Shown piece after piece: positions 17,308-26,890 of a DNA stretch of 52,779 nt; positions within the stretch are counted from its first letter, which is position 1, and each line of letters opens with the position of its first letter. Location: assembly GCA_027623235.1 (NCBI GenBank), contig JAQBVJ010000044.1, forward strand, positions 1 to 52,779. The letters run 5' to 3'. The position numbers and the translations under genes are program-made. This DNA comes from Planctomycetota bacterium (GTDB lineage Bacteria > Planctomycetota > Planctomycetia > Planctomycetales > Planctomycetaceae). The notes under the pieces were generated by a model. It saw only the letters and a list, made by a program, of their open reading frames with translations. It made no database searches and had not been told where the DNA came from.

Positions 17308-18756
17308 TCAATTTCGTTCGACTTCTGTTGCTTTTTTTGCGTCGAAATCGGGATTCGGCGTCGGCATCTGCGCTCCGACTCGCTTCCGCCAGGAACGCAG
17401 GTCGGCCAGCAGCGTGGACGCTTCTTTCGGGTGTGAAGCCGCAAGGTTCTGCCGCTCACCGAGATCCTGGCGGAGGTTGTACAGCTCCAGATGCCGGTCT
17501 TCGTGGAACTCGATCAGTCGCCAGTCTCCCGACCGGACGGCGCTGTAAGGGCCGTCGCCGCCGGCGTGGTAGTGCGGGTAGTGCCAGTAGAGATTGCGTT
17601 CGAGCCTCGCCTGGGGATCGCGAATCAACCCGGCGATGCTGGCTCCGTCGACTGACGAATTGTGAGTGCTGTCGCCTTTGGACCCGGTCAGTTCGAGCAG
17701 CGTTGGATACCAGTCAATCGTGCAGACCGGCTCGTCGCAGTCGGATCCTGGCTTCGAGACTCCGGGCAGATAAACGATCGTTGGAACGCGGACTCCTCCC
17801 TCGTACGCGGAGCCCTTGCCGCGCCGCAGCGGAAGGTTCTCGGTGAAGCCGTCGTGTTTTCCGTATCGCTGAGTCAGCCCGCCATTGTCCGACGTGAAGA
17901 CAACGAGTGTTCGATCGGCAACTCCACTTTTCTCCAGTTGCTGCAGGACTCGCCCGACGCTCATGTCGAGGCTTTTGACCATGGCCGCATAAACCGGGTT
18001 CTTGTGAGTCGCATCTTCCCGGACCTTCGCCCGGAATTCGGCGACGAGGTCCTCACGGCCCTCAATCGGCGTGTGGGGAGTGTGGTACGCAAAGTAGAGG
18101 AAAAACGGCTTGTCTTTGCTTCTCTCGATAAAGTCGACCGCCTGGTCGGTGAGGTAGTCCGTCGCGTAGCGGCTGCCGGATTCTCCGAGCGGCTTGAACT
18201 TCTCCGGAATGAAATAGCCGCGCGTGCCGGGCGGTTTGAAGTGTTGCTCGTCGTAGCCGTGGCGGACCGGAGCAAACTCATTCGCGCGGGCTCCACGCTG
18301 ATCGAGGTGCCATTTGCCGATCATGCCTGTCCGATAGCCGGCTTGCTGCAATGCCTCGGCGATGGTGACGTGGCGGTGTTCGAGGAACTTCGTCCAGTCA
18401 GGAATGCTGAGTTTTGCGAATGGGCGATTCTGGCCGGCGATAAAGTCCGTCAGATGCAGTCGGGCCGGGTACATGCCGGTCATGATGGAAGCCCGCGTCG
18501 GCGAACAAACCGTGCAGGCTGCATACGCATTCGTGAATCTCGTTGAGCGGGCGGCCAGACGATCGAGATTTGGCGTCTCATAAAAATCGCTGCCAAAACA
18601 GCGCAGGCCCGTCCAGCCGAGATCATCGGCAAGAAGGAAAACAACGTTCAGTTTTTCGCTGCGGGCGGGCTCGCTGGGATCGGCAGGAGCTGTATTTGTG
18701 ACGACGGCCGACATCAAAAACAGCACGGCGAGCCACAACCGGGGTCGGCGGGACAT
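17308..18756 (-). CDS. Secreted type I sulfatase
   Basis: A 482-residue formylglycine-dependent sulfatase. A signal peptide (about residues 1-25) is followed by NVVFLLADDLGWTGLRCFGS, whose two Asp residues bind calcium, and by the maturation motif CSPTRASIMTG with Cys84 converted to formylglycine. The later segment HTPHTPIEG and TSDNGG (second metal site) complete the active site. Planctomycetes carry dozens of such enzymes for sulfated algal polysaccharides. ATG 18756 was chosen since it begins the signal peptide; the frame is open to 18909. No formylglycine-generating enzyme is nearby. Confidence 0.92.
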   Translation of the reverse strand: MSRRPRLWLAVLFLMSAVVTNTAPADPSEPARSEKLNVVFLLADDLGWTGLRCFGSDFYETPNLDRLAARSTRFTNAYAACTVCSPTRASIMTGMYPARLHLTDFIAGQNRPFAKLSIPDWTKFLEHRHVTIAEALQQAGYRTGMIGKWHLDQRGARANEFAPVRHGYDEQHFKPPGTRGYFIPEKFKPLGESGSRYATDYLTDQAVDFIERSKDKPFFLYFAYHTPHTPIEGREDLVAEFRAKVREDATHKNPVYAAMVKSLDMSVGRVLQQLEKSGVADRTLVVFTSDNGGLTQRYGKHDGFTENLPLRRGKGSAYEGGVRVPTIVYLPGVSKPGSDCDEPVCTIDWYPTLLELTGSKGDSTHNSSVDGASIAGLIRDPQARLERNLYWHYPHYHAGGDGPYSAVRSGDWRLIEFHEDRHLELYNLRQDLGERQNLAASHPKEASTLLADLRSWRKRVGAQMPTPNPDFDAKKATEVERN

Positions 18757-18871
18757 GGCAGAATCTCTCGTCTGGCAGAAACAGTTCGTCGACAGACCGA
18801 GCGGGATTCCTGCAAGGTAGCAGCATTCGGTCCGACGCGAACTCAACATGCAGACTGTTGCGAAAACCGAG

Positions 18872-21800
18872 TCAGACAACAACAGTGCCGTCGGTCGCGT
18901 GCCCGTCATCCCGGCAGGTCAGTCGGTAGAGAAGCGGGACGAACAGCAGCACCCAGACCGTGGCCAGGCTGAGACCTCCCGCAACGCTCAGGGCCATCGG
19001 GATCAGGTTCTGTGCCTGCGTGTTCCGCTCGAACAGAAGCGGCAGCAGGGCCGCGACGGTTGTGACGGATGTCAGAACGACCGGGCGGAAACGCGAGCGA
19101 CCGGATTCGATGATGGCCTCGTAAACGGTCGCGCCTTCCTCGCGTCGACGATTGATAAAGTCGATGAGAACGATCGAGTCGTTCGCCAGGATGCCTGACA
19201 GAGTCACCATGCCGAACAGGCTGAAGAGCGTGATCGGCTCGCCGAACAGGCAGTGAGCCCAGATCGCTCCCGTGAAGCCGAACGGGATGACAGCGAGGAT
19301 CAGCAGCGGCTGCACGTACGATCGAAACTCCAGCGTCAGCAGACCGAACATGCCGAAGATGGCGATGGCAAATCCGATAAACAGGCTGCCGACGGACTCT
19401 CGTGTTTCTTTCTGCTGGCCCTCCCAGCGCGTGATGACTCCGGGGTTGCTGGAGAGCAGGTCGGGGAGAAAGTTCTCGCGCAGGTCGGTGACGATGTCTC
19501 GCGAGTTGGCTTCGTCCTCATTGACATCCGCCTGAATTGTCACGGCTCGCTGCTGGTCGATGCGCAGAATCTGCGAGTAGCCGCGCTGGACAGTGACGTC
19601 GACAAGTTCGGGCAACGGCACCTCGCGACCGTCCGGCAGGCGGACGCGGATTTCGTCGAGTGTTGCCAGACCATGCCTTTCGTCCGGCGGGTAGCGAACC
19701 ACCAATCGCACCTCATGCTGGCCCCGCTGCAGGCGCATCGCTTCGTCACCGTAGTAAGCGGCCCGGACCGTTTTTGCGATTTCATCCAGTCTCACGCCGA
19801 TCGCCTGGGCGTCCGGTTTCAGTTTGAGCTGCAGTTCCCACTTGCCGGGACCTCGGCTGTCGATGATGTCGTGTACTCCGGCATAGGTTGCCAGTTGCTC
19901 CTTGACGGCCGTGGCGATCGTCTCAAGCTGGTCGACATCGCTGGCGAGGAGTGAAACCTCGATCGGTCGCCCGCCCTTCCCGCTGTTGATTCCCCAGAAC
20001 ATGACGCGTAGCGCGTCGGGAAACTCTTCGGCCTCGTCACGCCACTTCGAAATGACCTGCTGGCTGCCGAGAAACTCCGGACGAAATGCGAGCTCCGGAT
20101 CGAACTCGACAGCGATCTCACCGCGATGTGTCTGCAGTTCCTTTGAGAAACCGACTGCTCGGTACACCAGCCAGAACAGTTTTTCGCCGTTCGGTCCTGT
20201 GCCGGCGTCGACTCGATTGATCGACGCTTCCAGGCTGCGCGTGGCTTTGTCGATGACGTGAGGCGGCGTGCCTTTTGGATATTCGACCGTCGTATAAACG
20301 AAGGCGTAGTCGAGTTTTTTTTCCAGCACGAACCGCGTGAATCCACCGTGGTAAAGACCAACGGTGAGGCAGACGACGGCGACAGATGAGCTGATCGCGA
20401 TCGCCGGTCGGGCCAGGCACCATCTCAGCGCCGGCATGTAAATTCGATCGATGATTCGGTTGAGACCTCGCTCAGTGAGCTTTGGAAGTCGACTGAGCCA
20501 CGTGTCCCGAGGCTCAGGCAGGTGAGAAAGGTGGCAAGGCAGGATCAGCAGTCCCTCGACCAGTGAGATCAGCAGCATCGACACGACGGCGAGCGGGATC
20601 ACGGCGATCCGTTTGCCAAGCTCGCCGCTCACCCAGACGAGTGGCAGAAACGCGATCACGGTTGTCAACACGGAACAGATAACCGACGTCGCGACTTCTG
20701 AGGTTCCGTCGATCGCCGCCTGGAGTGCGGACTTGCCCATCTGCCGATGCCGGAAGACGTTTTCGGAAACGACGATCGCATCGTCGACCACAATCCCCAG
20801 GGCCATCACGAATGCAAACATCGAGTACAGATTCAAAGTCGCGCCGCACAACAGCATGATTCCACAAGTGCCGAACAGAGCGACCGGGATTCCTGCTGCC
20901 ACCCAGAACGCGAGGCGACCGTGCAGAAACAATGCGAGAATCACAAAGACGAGAACCAGCCCGAACAACGCGTTATCCGTCAGCAATTGAAGCCGCTCGC
21001 GAGCCTGCCGCGAGTAGTCGTTCCAGATCATGAGCTCATAGCCGTCCGGAAGCTGTTTCTGGTCGGCGAGCGTTTTGACCTGCTCGTAAATCTCGAACAT
21101 GTCCTGAGACGGCGTGCGGACGACTTCGTGAACCATCGCCGGCCGACCGTTGACGAGCGCGAACATGTCGAGATCGATGAGCCCGTCATGGACCGTGCCC
21201 AGATCGCCGACCGTCAGCACGACTCCGTCCGGTCGATGGACGACGGGAATCGATGCGATGCCGCTGCCCGTCAGATTTCGGTCAGTGATGCGGAGCAGGT
21301 ACTCGGTCTGGTCTGTCCTCAGTTCGCCGGCCGGGACTTCGATGTTCGCTTTTCGAATTGCGTCCGTGACGTCGGCATGAGTCAGTCCGAACTGCCGTAA
21401 CGTGGACTCGGAGATCTCGACATCAATCTGGTAGGGCTTCCGCTGCCAGGAATTCACATGAGACACCGCGGGCAGCAGCAGCAGTTCCTCGCGCAGTTGC
21501 TCGTAAACGTACCGCAGTTGCAGCGTCGCCGGCTCGCGTTCGCGGATCGAGCGTTTCTCGTCGCCCTCGGGAATGTTTTCCGGTGGAGCCACCAGCGCCA
21601 GGGAAATGACATTTCGGAATCGAACGTTGAGTCGCACCTGCGGCTTCTCGGCGTTCTCGGGAAACGTCGAGATTTGTTCGATGGCCGAGCGCACCTCGTT
21701 CAGAACGTAGTGCGGATCGACGAAGTGCGTTTCGAGTTCGGCCGACACGGAGCCGCTGCCTTCCTGCGCGATGGCCGTGATCTTCTTGATGCCGGACACC

Positions 21801-22021
21801 GAGCGGATCGCTTCCTCGATCCGCAGGCAGATGGAGTGCTCCGTTTCCTCCGGGCTCGCACCGGGATAGGAGACGGAGATTTGAATCGTCTCCGGCTGCG
21901 ACTCGGGGAATCGCTCTCGACGAAGCTGAAACATGCACGCCGCGCCCGCGACGACCACAGCCAGCATCAGGGTGTTCATCGCCGGGCTGTTTCGGACGGC
22001 CCACGAGACGACGGCTTTCAC
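18872..22021 (-). CDS. RND efflux transporter, inner-membrane pump
   Basis: A 1049-residue member of the AcrB/hydrophobe-amphiphile RND family. The N-terminal helix (NTLMLAVVVAGAACMF) leads into RERFPESQPETIQISVSYPGASPEETE, the usual first porter-domain signature. The proton-relay Asp pair is in ALGIVVDDAIVVSENVFRH, and the pseudo-symmetric C-terminal half has SGILANDSIVLIDFINRRREEG. It pumps substrates across the envelope using the proton gradient together with the fusion protein encoded just before it. The start is GTG 22021, which overlaps the stop of that gene (GTGA) and therefore couples their translation; an ATG at 22195 would overlap by 180 bp. No outer-membrane channel gene is present nearby. 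Confidence 0.93.
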   Translation of the reverse strand: MKAVVSWAVRNSPAMNTLMLAVVVAGAACMFQLRRERFPESQPETIQISVSYPGASPEETEHSICLRIEEAIRSVSGIKKITAIAQEGSGSVSAELETHFVDPHYVLNEVRSAIEQISTFPENAEKPQVRLNVRFRNVISLALVAPPENIPEGDEKRSIREREPATLQLRYVYEQLREELLLLPAVSHVNSWQRKPYQIDVEISESTLRQFGLTHADVTDAIRKANIEVPAGELRTDQTEYLLRITDRNLTGSGIASIPVVHRPDGVVLTVGDLGTVHDGLIDLDMFALVNGRPAMVHEVVRTPSQDMFEIYEQVKTLADQKQLPDGYELMIWNDYSRQARERLQLLTDNALFGLVLVFVILALFLHGRLAFWVAAGIPVALFGTCGIMLLCGATLNLYSMFAFVMALGIVVDDAIVVSENVFRHRQMGKSALQAAIDGTSEVATSVICSVLTTVIAFLPLVWVSGELGKRIAVIPLAVVSMLLISLVEGLLILPCHLSHLPEPRDTWLSRLPKLTERGLNRIIDRIYMPALRWCLARPAIAISSSVAVVCLTVGLYHGGFTRFVLEKKLDYAFVYTTVEYPKGTPPHVIDKATRSLEASINRVDAGTGPNGEKLFWLVYRAVGFSKELQTHRGEIAVEFDPELAFRPEFLGSQQVISKWRDEAEEFPDALRVMFWGINSGKGGRPIEVSLLASDVDQLETIATAVKEQLATYAGVHDIIDSRGPGKWELQLKLKPDAQAIGVRLDEIAKTVRAAYYGDEAMRLQRGQHEVRLVVRYPPDERHGLATLDEIRVRLPDGREVPLPELVDVTVQRGYSQILRIDQQRAVTIQADVNEDEANSRDIVTDLRENFLPDLLSSNPGVITRWEGQQKETRESVGSLFIGFAIAIFGMFGLLTLEFRSYVQPLLILAVIPFGFTGAIWAHCLFGEPITLFSLFGMVTLSGILANDSIVLIDFINRRREEGATVYEAIIESGRSRFRPVVLTSVTTVAALLPLLFERNTQAQNLIPMALSVAGGLSLATVWVLLFVPLLYRLTCRDDGHATDGTVVV

Positions 22022-23349
22022 GGCGTCGCCCTTTCCCGGACGTCCATTCCGTCGAAAGCGATCGGCAGCGTCGAGGTCACGACGCGGGCACCGGATTTGA
22101 TTGTGGTCCGATCCGCCCGCAGCAGCACGATCGACTCGGTGATTCGAACCGGTTGGACGCGATGCACCGTCAGCTTTCCGTCGTTGACGATCCACACCTG
22201 CCCGTCCGGCTGCAAAGCAGCGCGCGGAATGGCGAGCAGCCTGGTGCGCGGTGTCACTTCGACTTCGACATCGACGAACATCCCGTCGATCAGACTCGGC
22301 GGCCCCAATGCTTCCTCGCGGAGAGGCTGATCGACGACCACTCGACAGGCGAGCGTCCGCGTCGTCGCGTCAAATCCCGAGCCGTCAGTTCGAGCCAGCG
22401 TGCCCTGCCATCGGAATGTCTCGCCCCCGGATTGAAACGTGACGGTGGCAGGTCGCTCCGGGATCTCCAGCGCGGCCTTGAGCCGCCTTTCGTTGGCTGG
22501 CGGATCCTGACCGTCTGCTGTGACCGAGTCCTGCAGCCAGAGCAGATCCTCGCTGCGGAGCCGGCAGTTCACTTCGAACTGCGAGGGGTCCTGCAGCGTC
22601 AGCAGATGATCGCCGGGCTCGACAAAGTTGCCGGCTTCCTGCAGGTCCGCCGTGATGATCGCATCCAGAGGTGCAATGATCTGCGTTCGCGACAGGTCAA
22701 GCTGGGCCTGTCGTTTCCGTGAAGCAATCAGTTCGGCTTTGGTCTGAAGTTCGGCGAGCTGCAGTGGCAGCACCTCGCGCCGATTCTCAAGGACTGTCAG
22801 AACATCCTGAACCTGCAGCAGTTTCTGCTCGGCCTCGTCGCGCTCTGCCTGCGTGGAGGTGACCTCGGCCGTCGTTGAAGTGAGGCGTTTGACTTCCTGC
22901 CTGGCAAGTTCCAGGCGTCGCTCGGCCAGCTCGATCAACTTTGCGGAGTGCTGGAGCTCCAGCTCCGCGCGCTGCGTCTCCAGCTCGGCCTGTTTCGCTT
23001 CGTGGTCGAGTTTTTCGATTTCGAGCCCGTACGGTTCGGGGTCGATCGTCAGCAGGGGAGTTGTCGCCGTCACAAACCGTCCGCCGCGCGCGGCCTCATT
23101 CTTCTTCACAATCCGGCCCGAAACTTCGGCGGCGATCCGGATCTCGCGGTACGGCACGACGACTCCGTGAACGCGAATCGGAAAGCTACCGGAATGAGCG
23201 GCCGCGAGCTGTGCCTCGACCAGCGGAGGAAGCGACGGCGCGACGACACGCGGCGGTGCCTCTTTCGAGTGGGCCAGCCAGTAGTACCCACCGGCTCCGC
23301 CCGCCAGGATCAGGACGGGAATCAAAATTTGTCGAAGCTGCTGCTGCAT
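22018..23349 (-). CDS. RND periplasmic adaptor (membrane fusion protein, HlyD-like)
   Basis: A 443-residue adaptor. It has an N-terminal helix (about residues 8-25), a lipoyl/biotinyl-like half (IRIAAEVSGRIVKKNEAARGG), a long alpha-hairpin coiled coil of about 130 residues rich in Glu, Leu, Ala and Gln, the second lipoyl half (APLDAIITADLQEAGNFVEPGD) and beta-barrel domains. It would bridge the inner-membrane pump to an outer-membrane channel. It precedes and is translationally coupled to the pump gene. The substrate cannot be told. ATG 23349 is the first in frame. It is divergent from the CMD gene over a 167-bp gap that should hold both promoters. Confidence 0.9.
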   Translation of the reverse strand: MQQQLRQILIPVLILAGGAGGYYWLAHSKEAPPRVVAPSLPPLVEAQLAAAHSGSFPIRVHGVVVPYREIRIAAEVSGRIVKKNEAARGGRFVTATTPLLTIDPEPYGLEIEKLDHEAKQAELETQRAELELQHSAKLIELAERRLELARQEVKRLTSTTAEVTSTQAERDEAEQKLLQVQDVLTVLENRREVLPLQLAELQTKAELIASRKRQAQLDLSRTQIIAPLDAIITADLQEAGNFVEPGDHLLTLQDPSQFEVNCRLRSEDLLWLQDSVTADGQDPPANERRLKAALEIPERPATVTFQSGGETFRWQGTLARTDGSGFDATTRTLACRVVVDQPLREEALGPPSLIDGMFVDVEVEVTPRTRLLAIPRAALQPDGQVWIVNDGKLTVHRVQPVRITESIVLLRADRTTIKSGARVVTSTLPIAFDGMDVRERATP

Positions 23350-23516
23350 GCCGTGCGCGCACCGTCTGCTGGTTGGACGAGAAGTCGAGGCTCATCGTAC
23401 TGTTCACCTTCGGGTGCTCACTATTTCAATGAGCGGTCGTCGAGAGGAAAGCCCGTGCTGGAGTCCGTCCCGGAGGGACAATCCGGAACATCCTGTCGCA
23501 CCGCAGGAGCAATGAG

Positions 23517-23909
23517 ATGAGCGATGACTACGAAAAAGGCTATGCACAGTTCGCTCGGATGGTCGGCGAGGAAAACATCGAGGCACTCACCGCTCGATTC
23601 CGCGCGGTCTGCCCCGATTTCGAAACGGAAGTTGTGTCTGTCGTCGGCGGCCGGATCTGGACTCGCGGCGGCATCGACCTCAAGACGCGATCTCTGTGCA
23701 GTATCTGCACTCTCGCAGCGCTGGGCCGAATCAGCGCGTTGAAGCTCAACCTGAAAATGGCCTTGCGAAACGGAGCCACCGTCGAGGAAATCTGCGAGGC
23801 CCTTTTCCAGGTCGCAGCTTATGCCGGCTTCCCAGCGATGTGGGACGCCTTGGTGATTCTCGAAGAAACCCTCGCAGAGATTTCTGCCGACTCGCCGGCC
23901 GATGATTGA
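23517..23909 (+). CDS. Carboxymuconolactone decarboxylase-family protein with CxxC
   Basis: A 130-residue all-helical protein of the CMD/AhpD-like superfamily. The C61-S-I-C64 pair in LKTRSLCSICTLAALGR sits where AhpD-like members keep their redox cysteines, and the AYAGFPAMWDAL helix is typical of the CMD fold. True gamma-carboxymuconolactone decarboxylases lack the CxxC, so a peroxidase or disulfide-reductase type role is more plausible, though the His normally found after the AhpD cysteines is absent here. It starts at ATG 23517 and ends 16 bp before the convergent pectate-lyase gene. Confidence 0.85.
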   Translation: MSDDYEKGYAQFARMVGEENIEALTARFRAVCPDFETEVVSVVGGRIWTRGGIDLKTRSLCSICTLAALGRISALKLNLKMALRNGATVEEICEALFQVAAYAGFPAMWDALVILEETLAEISADSPADD

Positions 23910-23925
23910 AACGCTGCTTGAACGC

Positions 23926-25389
23926 TCATTTCTGCCGAGTCGCGGCAACGAAGGCGGAGAGTCTCGCCAGATTCTTCGCGAACGTGCTCATCGAGATGAT
24001 CTTCTGCGGCTTCGTGCTGTTGCCGCTGGCTTTCAGCTTGCCGTCTTCCGTCCAGGCTCCCCGGGAATCCAGGGACGCGATCAGTTGTTCGGCGTCCAGC
24101 GACAGGCGTGAGATCTTTTCCGGCTGCTTTCGAGTGGTCGTCCACAACGGCCGCTCGTCTTTGCCGCCTTTGACGGCGTCGTCGTACTCGCTGCGAAGAC
24201 GTTTCACTCGCGAGTCGATTTTGAATCCGTAGTGCGTCGGCAGGTTCGAATCGTCGTACGTGAGAATGTAGGTGTCCTTCGTGAAGTACAGCGGGCGGCT
24301 TGTTTTGAGTTCGTAGAACCGCGCGAGTCGACCAGGCTCGCCAGGCAGTTCGTGCTCTTCCAGAAAGTTCAGAGCACGCGGAATTGGTTCGAGGAATGTT
24401 TTATCACCCGTTCTGCGGAAGAGGTGGAGCAGGATCCGGATGACGCCCTGTGACTCACCGCCGGTGACCGAAGCGGGTTCAAATTTTCTCGCCCACGCCG
24501 GATGCATTTTCGCGTTGTACTGCTGAGCCCAGATTGGTTGCGGCTCCGGCATCTGCGCGAGCAGGATGAATTCGCCCGCCTTTCCGGCCGCGGCGGTGTA
24601 ACGCGACTCGCCGTAAAGTTCACCGGCCAGCAGCATCGTGTCGATCATGTCGGCCAGCGTGTCATCGTTAAATGTGTAGTAGCTGCGGTAGTCGGCCTTC
24701 GGGTACTCGCGCGGCCAGGTGTCCGGGTACGACGCCTTGAGCACCGGGAAATCTTTCGAATCGGGAAATTCGGAATACCGTTGCGGCCAGGCACCGTTCG
24801 GGTACTGCGCTTTCAGAAGTGACTGCAGCGCGTACTCGACGGTCGAGTGAATTCGCTGGTCGTCCTGCTTCAGCGTCACGTCGAGCTTCATGAGGAACCG
24901 CAAGGCCGACTGCGTCGTGTCATCGTCGAGCGTCGAGACGTTCTTCGCCTTCGAGGAAATCTTCGCACCGCGTTCGACTTCGTCTCGGAACCGCCACGCC
25001 TCGCGCGCCTCGGGTGAGAACTCGATCCGGTAGTCCCAGCCACCCGATTCGAGCTGCGCCGCGGCGAGCGCGTGTCCGGTTTTTCTGGCTGCTTCCAGCA
25101 GAAACGGCTCACCGGTGACGAGGTACGCTTCCAGAAACGCCTCGCCGACGGACGGAGTTCCTGGCGGCTGAGTCCAGCCTTGCGTGGCGGTCGCTTTCTG
25201 CTCGCCTTCCTGTTCGCTGAGATCCGACGCGTACTGCCAGAGGTAAGCTCCGCCCCCGGCGGCGAGTTTGTTCTGAGCAAACTCGACGGCCCGTTTTATC
25301 GCGGAGACGGCCTGGGAGTGCGTCGGCTCGGCAGCGCACAGCAGTGAGGAAGAACCAACGAGAAGCCAGGCTGCCAGGACGATTCGCAT
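23926..25389 (-). CDS. Secreted pectate lyase-like protein (PL10 type)
   Basis: A 487-residue protein with a signal peptide (about residues 1-20, SLLCAAEP). The alpha/alpha-toroid segments match the PelA/PL10 pectate lyase family: NGAWPQRYSEF, YYTFNDDTLADMIDTMLLA, PIWAQQYNAKMHPAWARKFEP and SVTGGESQGVIRILL. PL10 enzymes cleave polygalacturonate by beta-elimination. A Lys-Arg rich C-terminus is unremarkable. Plant- or algae-derived polysaccharide use fits with the sulfatase 5 kb away. Start at ATG 25389 gives the signal peptide directly; the frame is open eight codons further. Confidence 0.82.
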   Translation of the reverse strand: MRIVLAAWLLVGSSSLLCAAEPTHSQAVSAIKRAVEFAQNKLAAGGGAYLWQYASDLSEQEGEQKATATQGWTQPPGTPSVGEAFLEAYLVTGEPFLLEAARKTGHALAAAQLESGGWDYRIEFSPEAREAWRFRDEVERGAKISSKAKNVSTLDDDTTQSALRFLMKLDVTLKQDDQRIHSTVEYALQSLLKAQYPNGAWPQRYSEFPDSKDFPVLKASYPDTWPREYPKADYRSYYTFNDDTLADMIDTMLLAGELYGESRYTAAAGKAGEFILLAQMPEPQPIWAQQYNAKMHPAWARKFEPASVTGGESQGVIRILLHLFRRTGDKTFLEPIPRALNFLEEHELPGEPGRLARFYELKTSRPLYFTKDTYILTYDDSNLPTHYGFKIDSRVKRLRSEYDDAVKGGKDERPLWTTTRKQPEKISRLSLDAEQLIASLDSRGAWTEDGKLKASGNSTKPQKIISMSTFAKNLARLSAFVAATRQK

Positions 25390-25452
25390 GAACTGCTCTC
25401 CGGAGTGACCCATCAGGGACGCGACCCAGGCGTTCTCAGCATTGCGGACTTG

Positions 25453-26496
25453 CTATGCCAGCCTTCGTACGACGGGCTCGACGCTCTCTTTCTCTTTGAC
25501 TTTTTTCTGAGCCCACGCAGCTGCACCTTTGACGGCGGCGAAGTCGCCCAGGTTGGCAACGCAGACTCGGAAGCTGCCGCGGAACGAGGGCATGACTTGA
25601 GCCTCGGCCGCTCGTTGCACTTCGTCCGCGTAGATTCCAGGCAGAGCTTCCACCAGCCCTCCGCCCAGCAGCAGGACATCCGGCCCGACGAGATTCACCA
25701 GCCAGCCAGCCGCCATGCCGAGCTTCTCGGCGGCCTCGCGAACGATCTGCTCGACCACGACATCGCCTTCACGAATCGATTCGGCCAGCACTCCGCTGCG
25801 GATTTCCGAAAGGTCGGTTCCGGCAATCTGTTTCAGGTGCGGCGCGCTGCCCTGGTACGCTGCCCGCGCGGCTGCGGAAGAAATCGCGAGTCGACTGGCG
25901 ACCGCCTCCAGGCATCCGTGCTGACCACAGCCGCACAGCGGACCGTCCGGCTGAACGCGCATGTGACCGACCTCGAAACATGAGATCCGGTCACCGGTGA
26001 GAATTTCTCCGTGATAAACGCAGCCGCCGCCGATTCCCGTTCCGGGAAACAGACCGACGACACAACGAGCGTCGCGCGCGGATCCCAGGCGGTACTCGCC
26101 ATAAACGCCAGCGTCGACATCGTTGAGGACCACCACGGGGCAGCCGTATTGCTTTTCGAGAATTTCCCGCAGCGGCAGATTTTTCCAGCCGAGATTCGGC
26201 GTTTCGAGCACGATTCCGGCTTCGGTGTCGACAGGGCCGGGGATGCCAATGCCGATCCCCGCAAGCCGCTCGACTGTGACTTCGGCTTCTTCCAGAGCAC
26301 GATCGATGACCTGCTTGACGCGGTCGATGCCGGCTTCGCTGCCTTCGTGGCCCTTCGTCGCTTTTCGTTTACGACCGAGAATGCGGAACTCGCTGTCGCA
26401 GACACACGCCATCATCTTCGTGCCGCCGAGGTCAAACCCCAGCCACAAGTCCCGCTCGACGGCCGCTTCCGGCTCGTTCTTCCCGTTGCTCGACAT
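25453..26496 (-). CDS. ROK-family sugar kinase
   Basis: A 347-residue ROK protein without a DNA-binding N-terminus, so a kinase rather than a repressor. The phosphate-binding motif is LGFDLGGTKMMA (residues 19-30), the catalytic Asp is in VVLNDVDAGVYGE (Asp126), FPGTGIGGGCVYHGE is the second nucleotide segment, and the structural zinc site is His178 plus CGCGQHGCLE (Cys188, 190, 195). Likely a glucokinase or related hexose kinase in the cytoplasm. It lies 63 bp upstream of the pectate-lyase gene on the same strand. Confidence 0.92.
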   Translation of the reverse strand: MSSNGKNEPEAAVERDLWLGFDLGGTKMMACVCDSEFRILGRKRKATKGHEGSEAGIDRVKQVIDRALEEAEVTVERLAGIGIGIPGPVDTEAGIVLETPNLGWKNLPLREILEKQYGCPVVVLNDVDAGVYGEYRLGSARDARCVVGLFPGTGIGGGCVYHGEILTGDRISCFEVGHMRVQPDGPLCGCGQHGCLEAVASRLAISSAAARAAYQGSAPHLKQIAGTDLSEIRSGVLAESIREGDVVVEQIVREAAEKLGMAAGWLVNLVGPDVLLLGGGLVEALPGIYADEVQRAAEAQVMPSFRGSFRVCVANLGDFAAVKGAAAWAQKKVKEKESVEPVVRRLA

Positions 26497-26623
26497 GCCT
26501 GCCTCCGATGCAAACTGACTCGGCCCGCTGGATGGTGTCCGGTTCTCCAGGAAACGCGAAGCGTGAGCGAGGGACTATGCCGAAACGCTCTCAGTACCGA
26601 ACGACCTTCGCCCTCGCTGACGC

Positions 26624-26850
26624 TTTTTGAAGTTGCGCACTTTTGAGTCGCGAAGCGAGGGCAGCACATAGCTGCGGGCGTAAGCCCGCAGAACCAGAGG
26701 AAAAACTGCCAAAGCCGCGAAGCGGCGACAGCAATCGTGTCTGCTGCCGCCGCTTCGCGGCTCACATGTTCATTCCGTCCCCTTTCCGTGGGCTTTCACC
26801 CACGGCTATGTACTGTCGCCGCTTCGGGGCTGAAGTGTGCAACTTCAAAA
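26624..26850. repeat. Inverted pair of REP-like palindromic elements
   Basis: Left copy (about 26625-26690) and right copy (about 26786-26850) are inverted relatives: TTTTGAAGTTGCGCAC at the left matches GTGTGCAACTTCAAAA at the right, and each has a strong inner hairpin (TGCGGGCGTAAGCCCGCA at 26673-26690; CCGTGGGCTTTCACCCACGG at 26786-26805). Between them are two GCCGCGAAGCGGC-like palindromes (26714-26726, 26747-26760). The 394-bp gap between the ROK and rfbB genes is made mostly of these; I see no gene. Confidence 0.7.
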
Positions 26851-26890
26851 CTGACGCTTCGGGTTACTTTCCGGAAATCTTTCGCACGCG

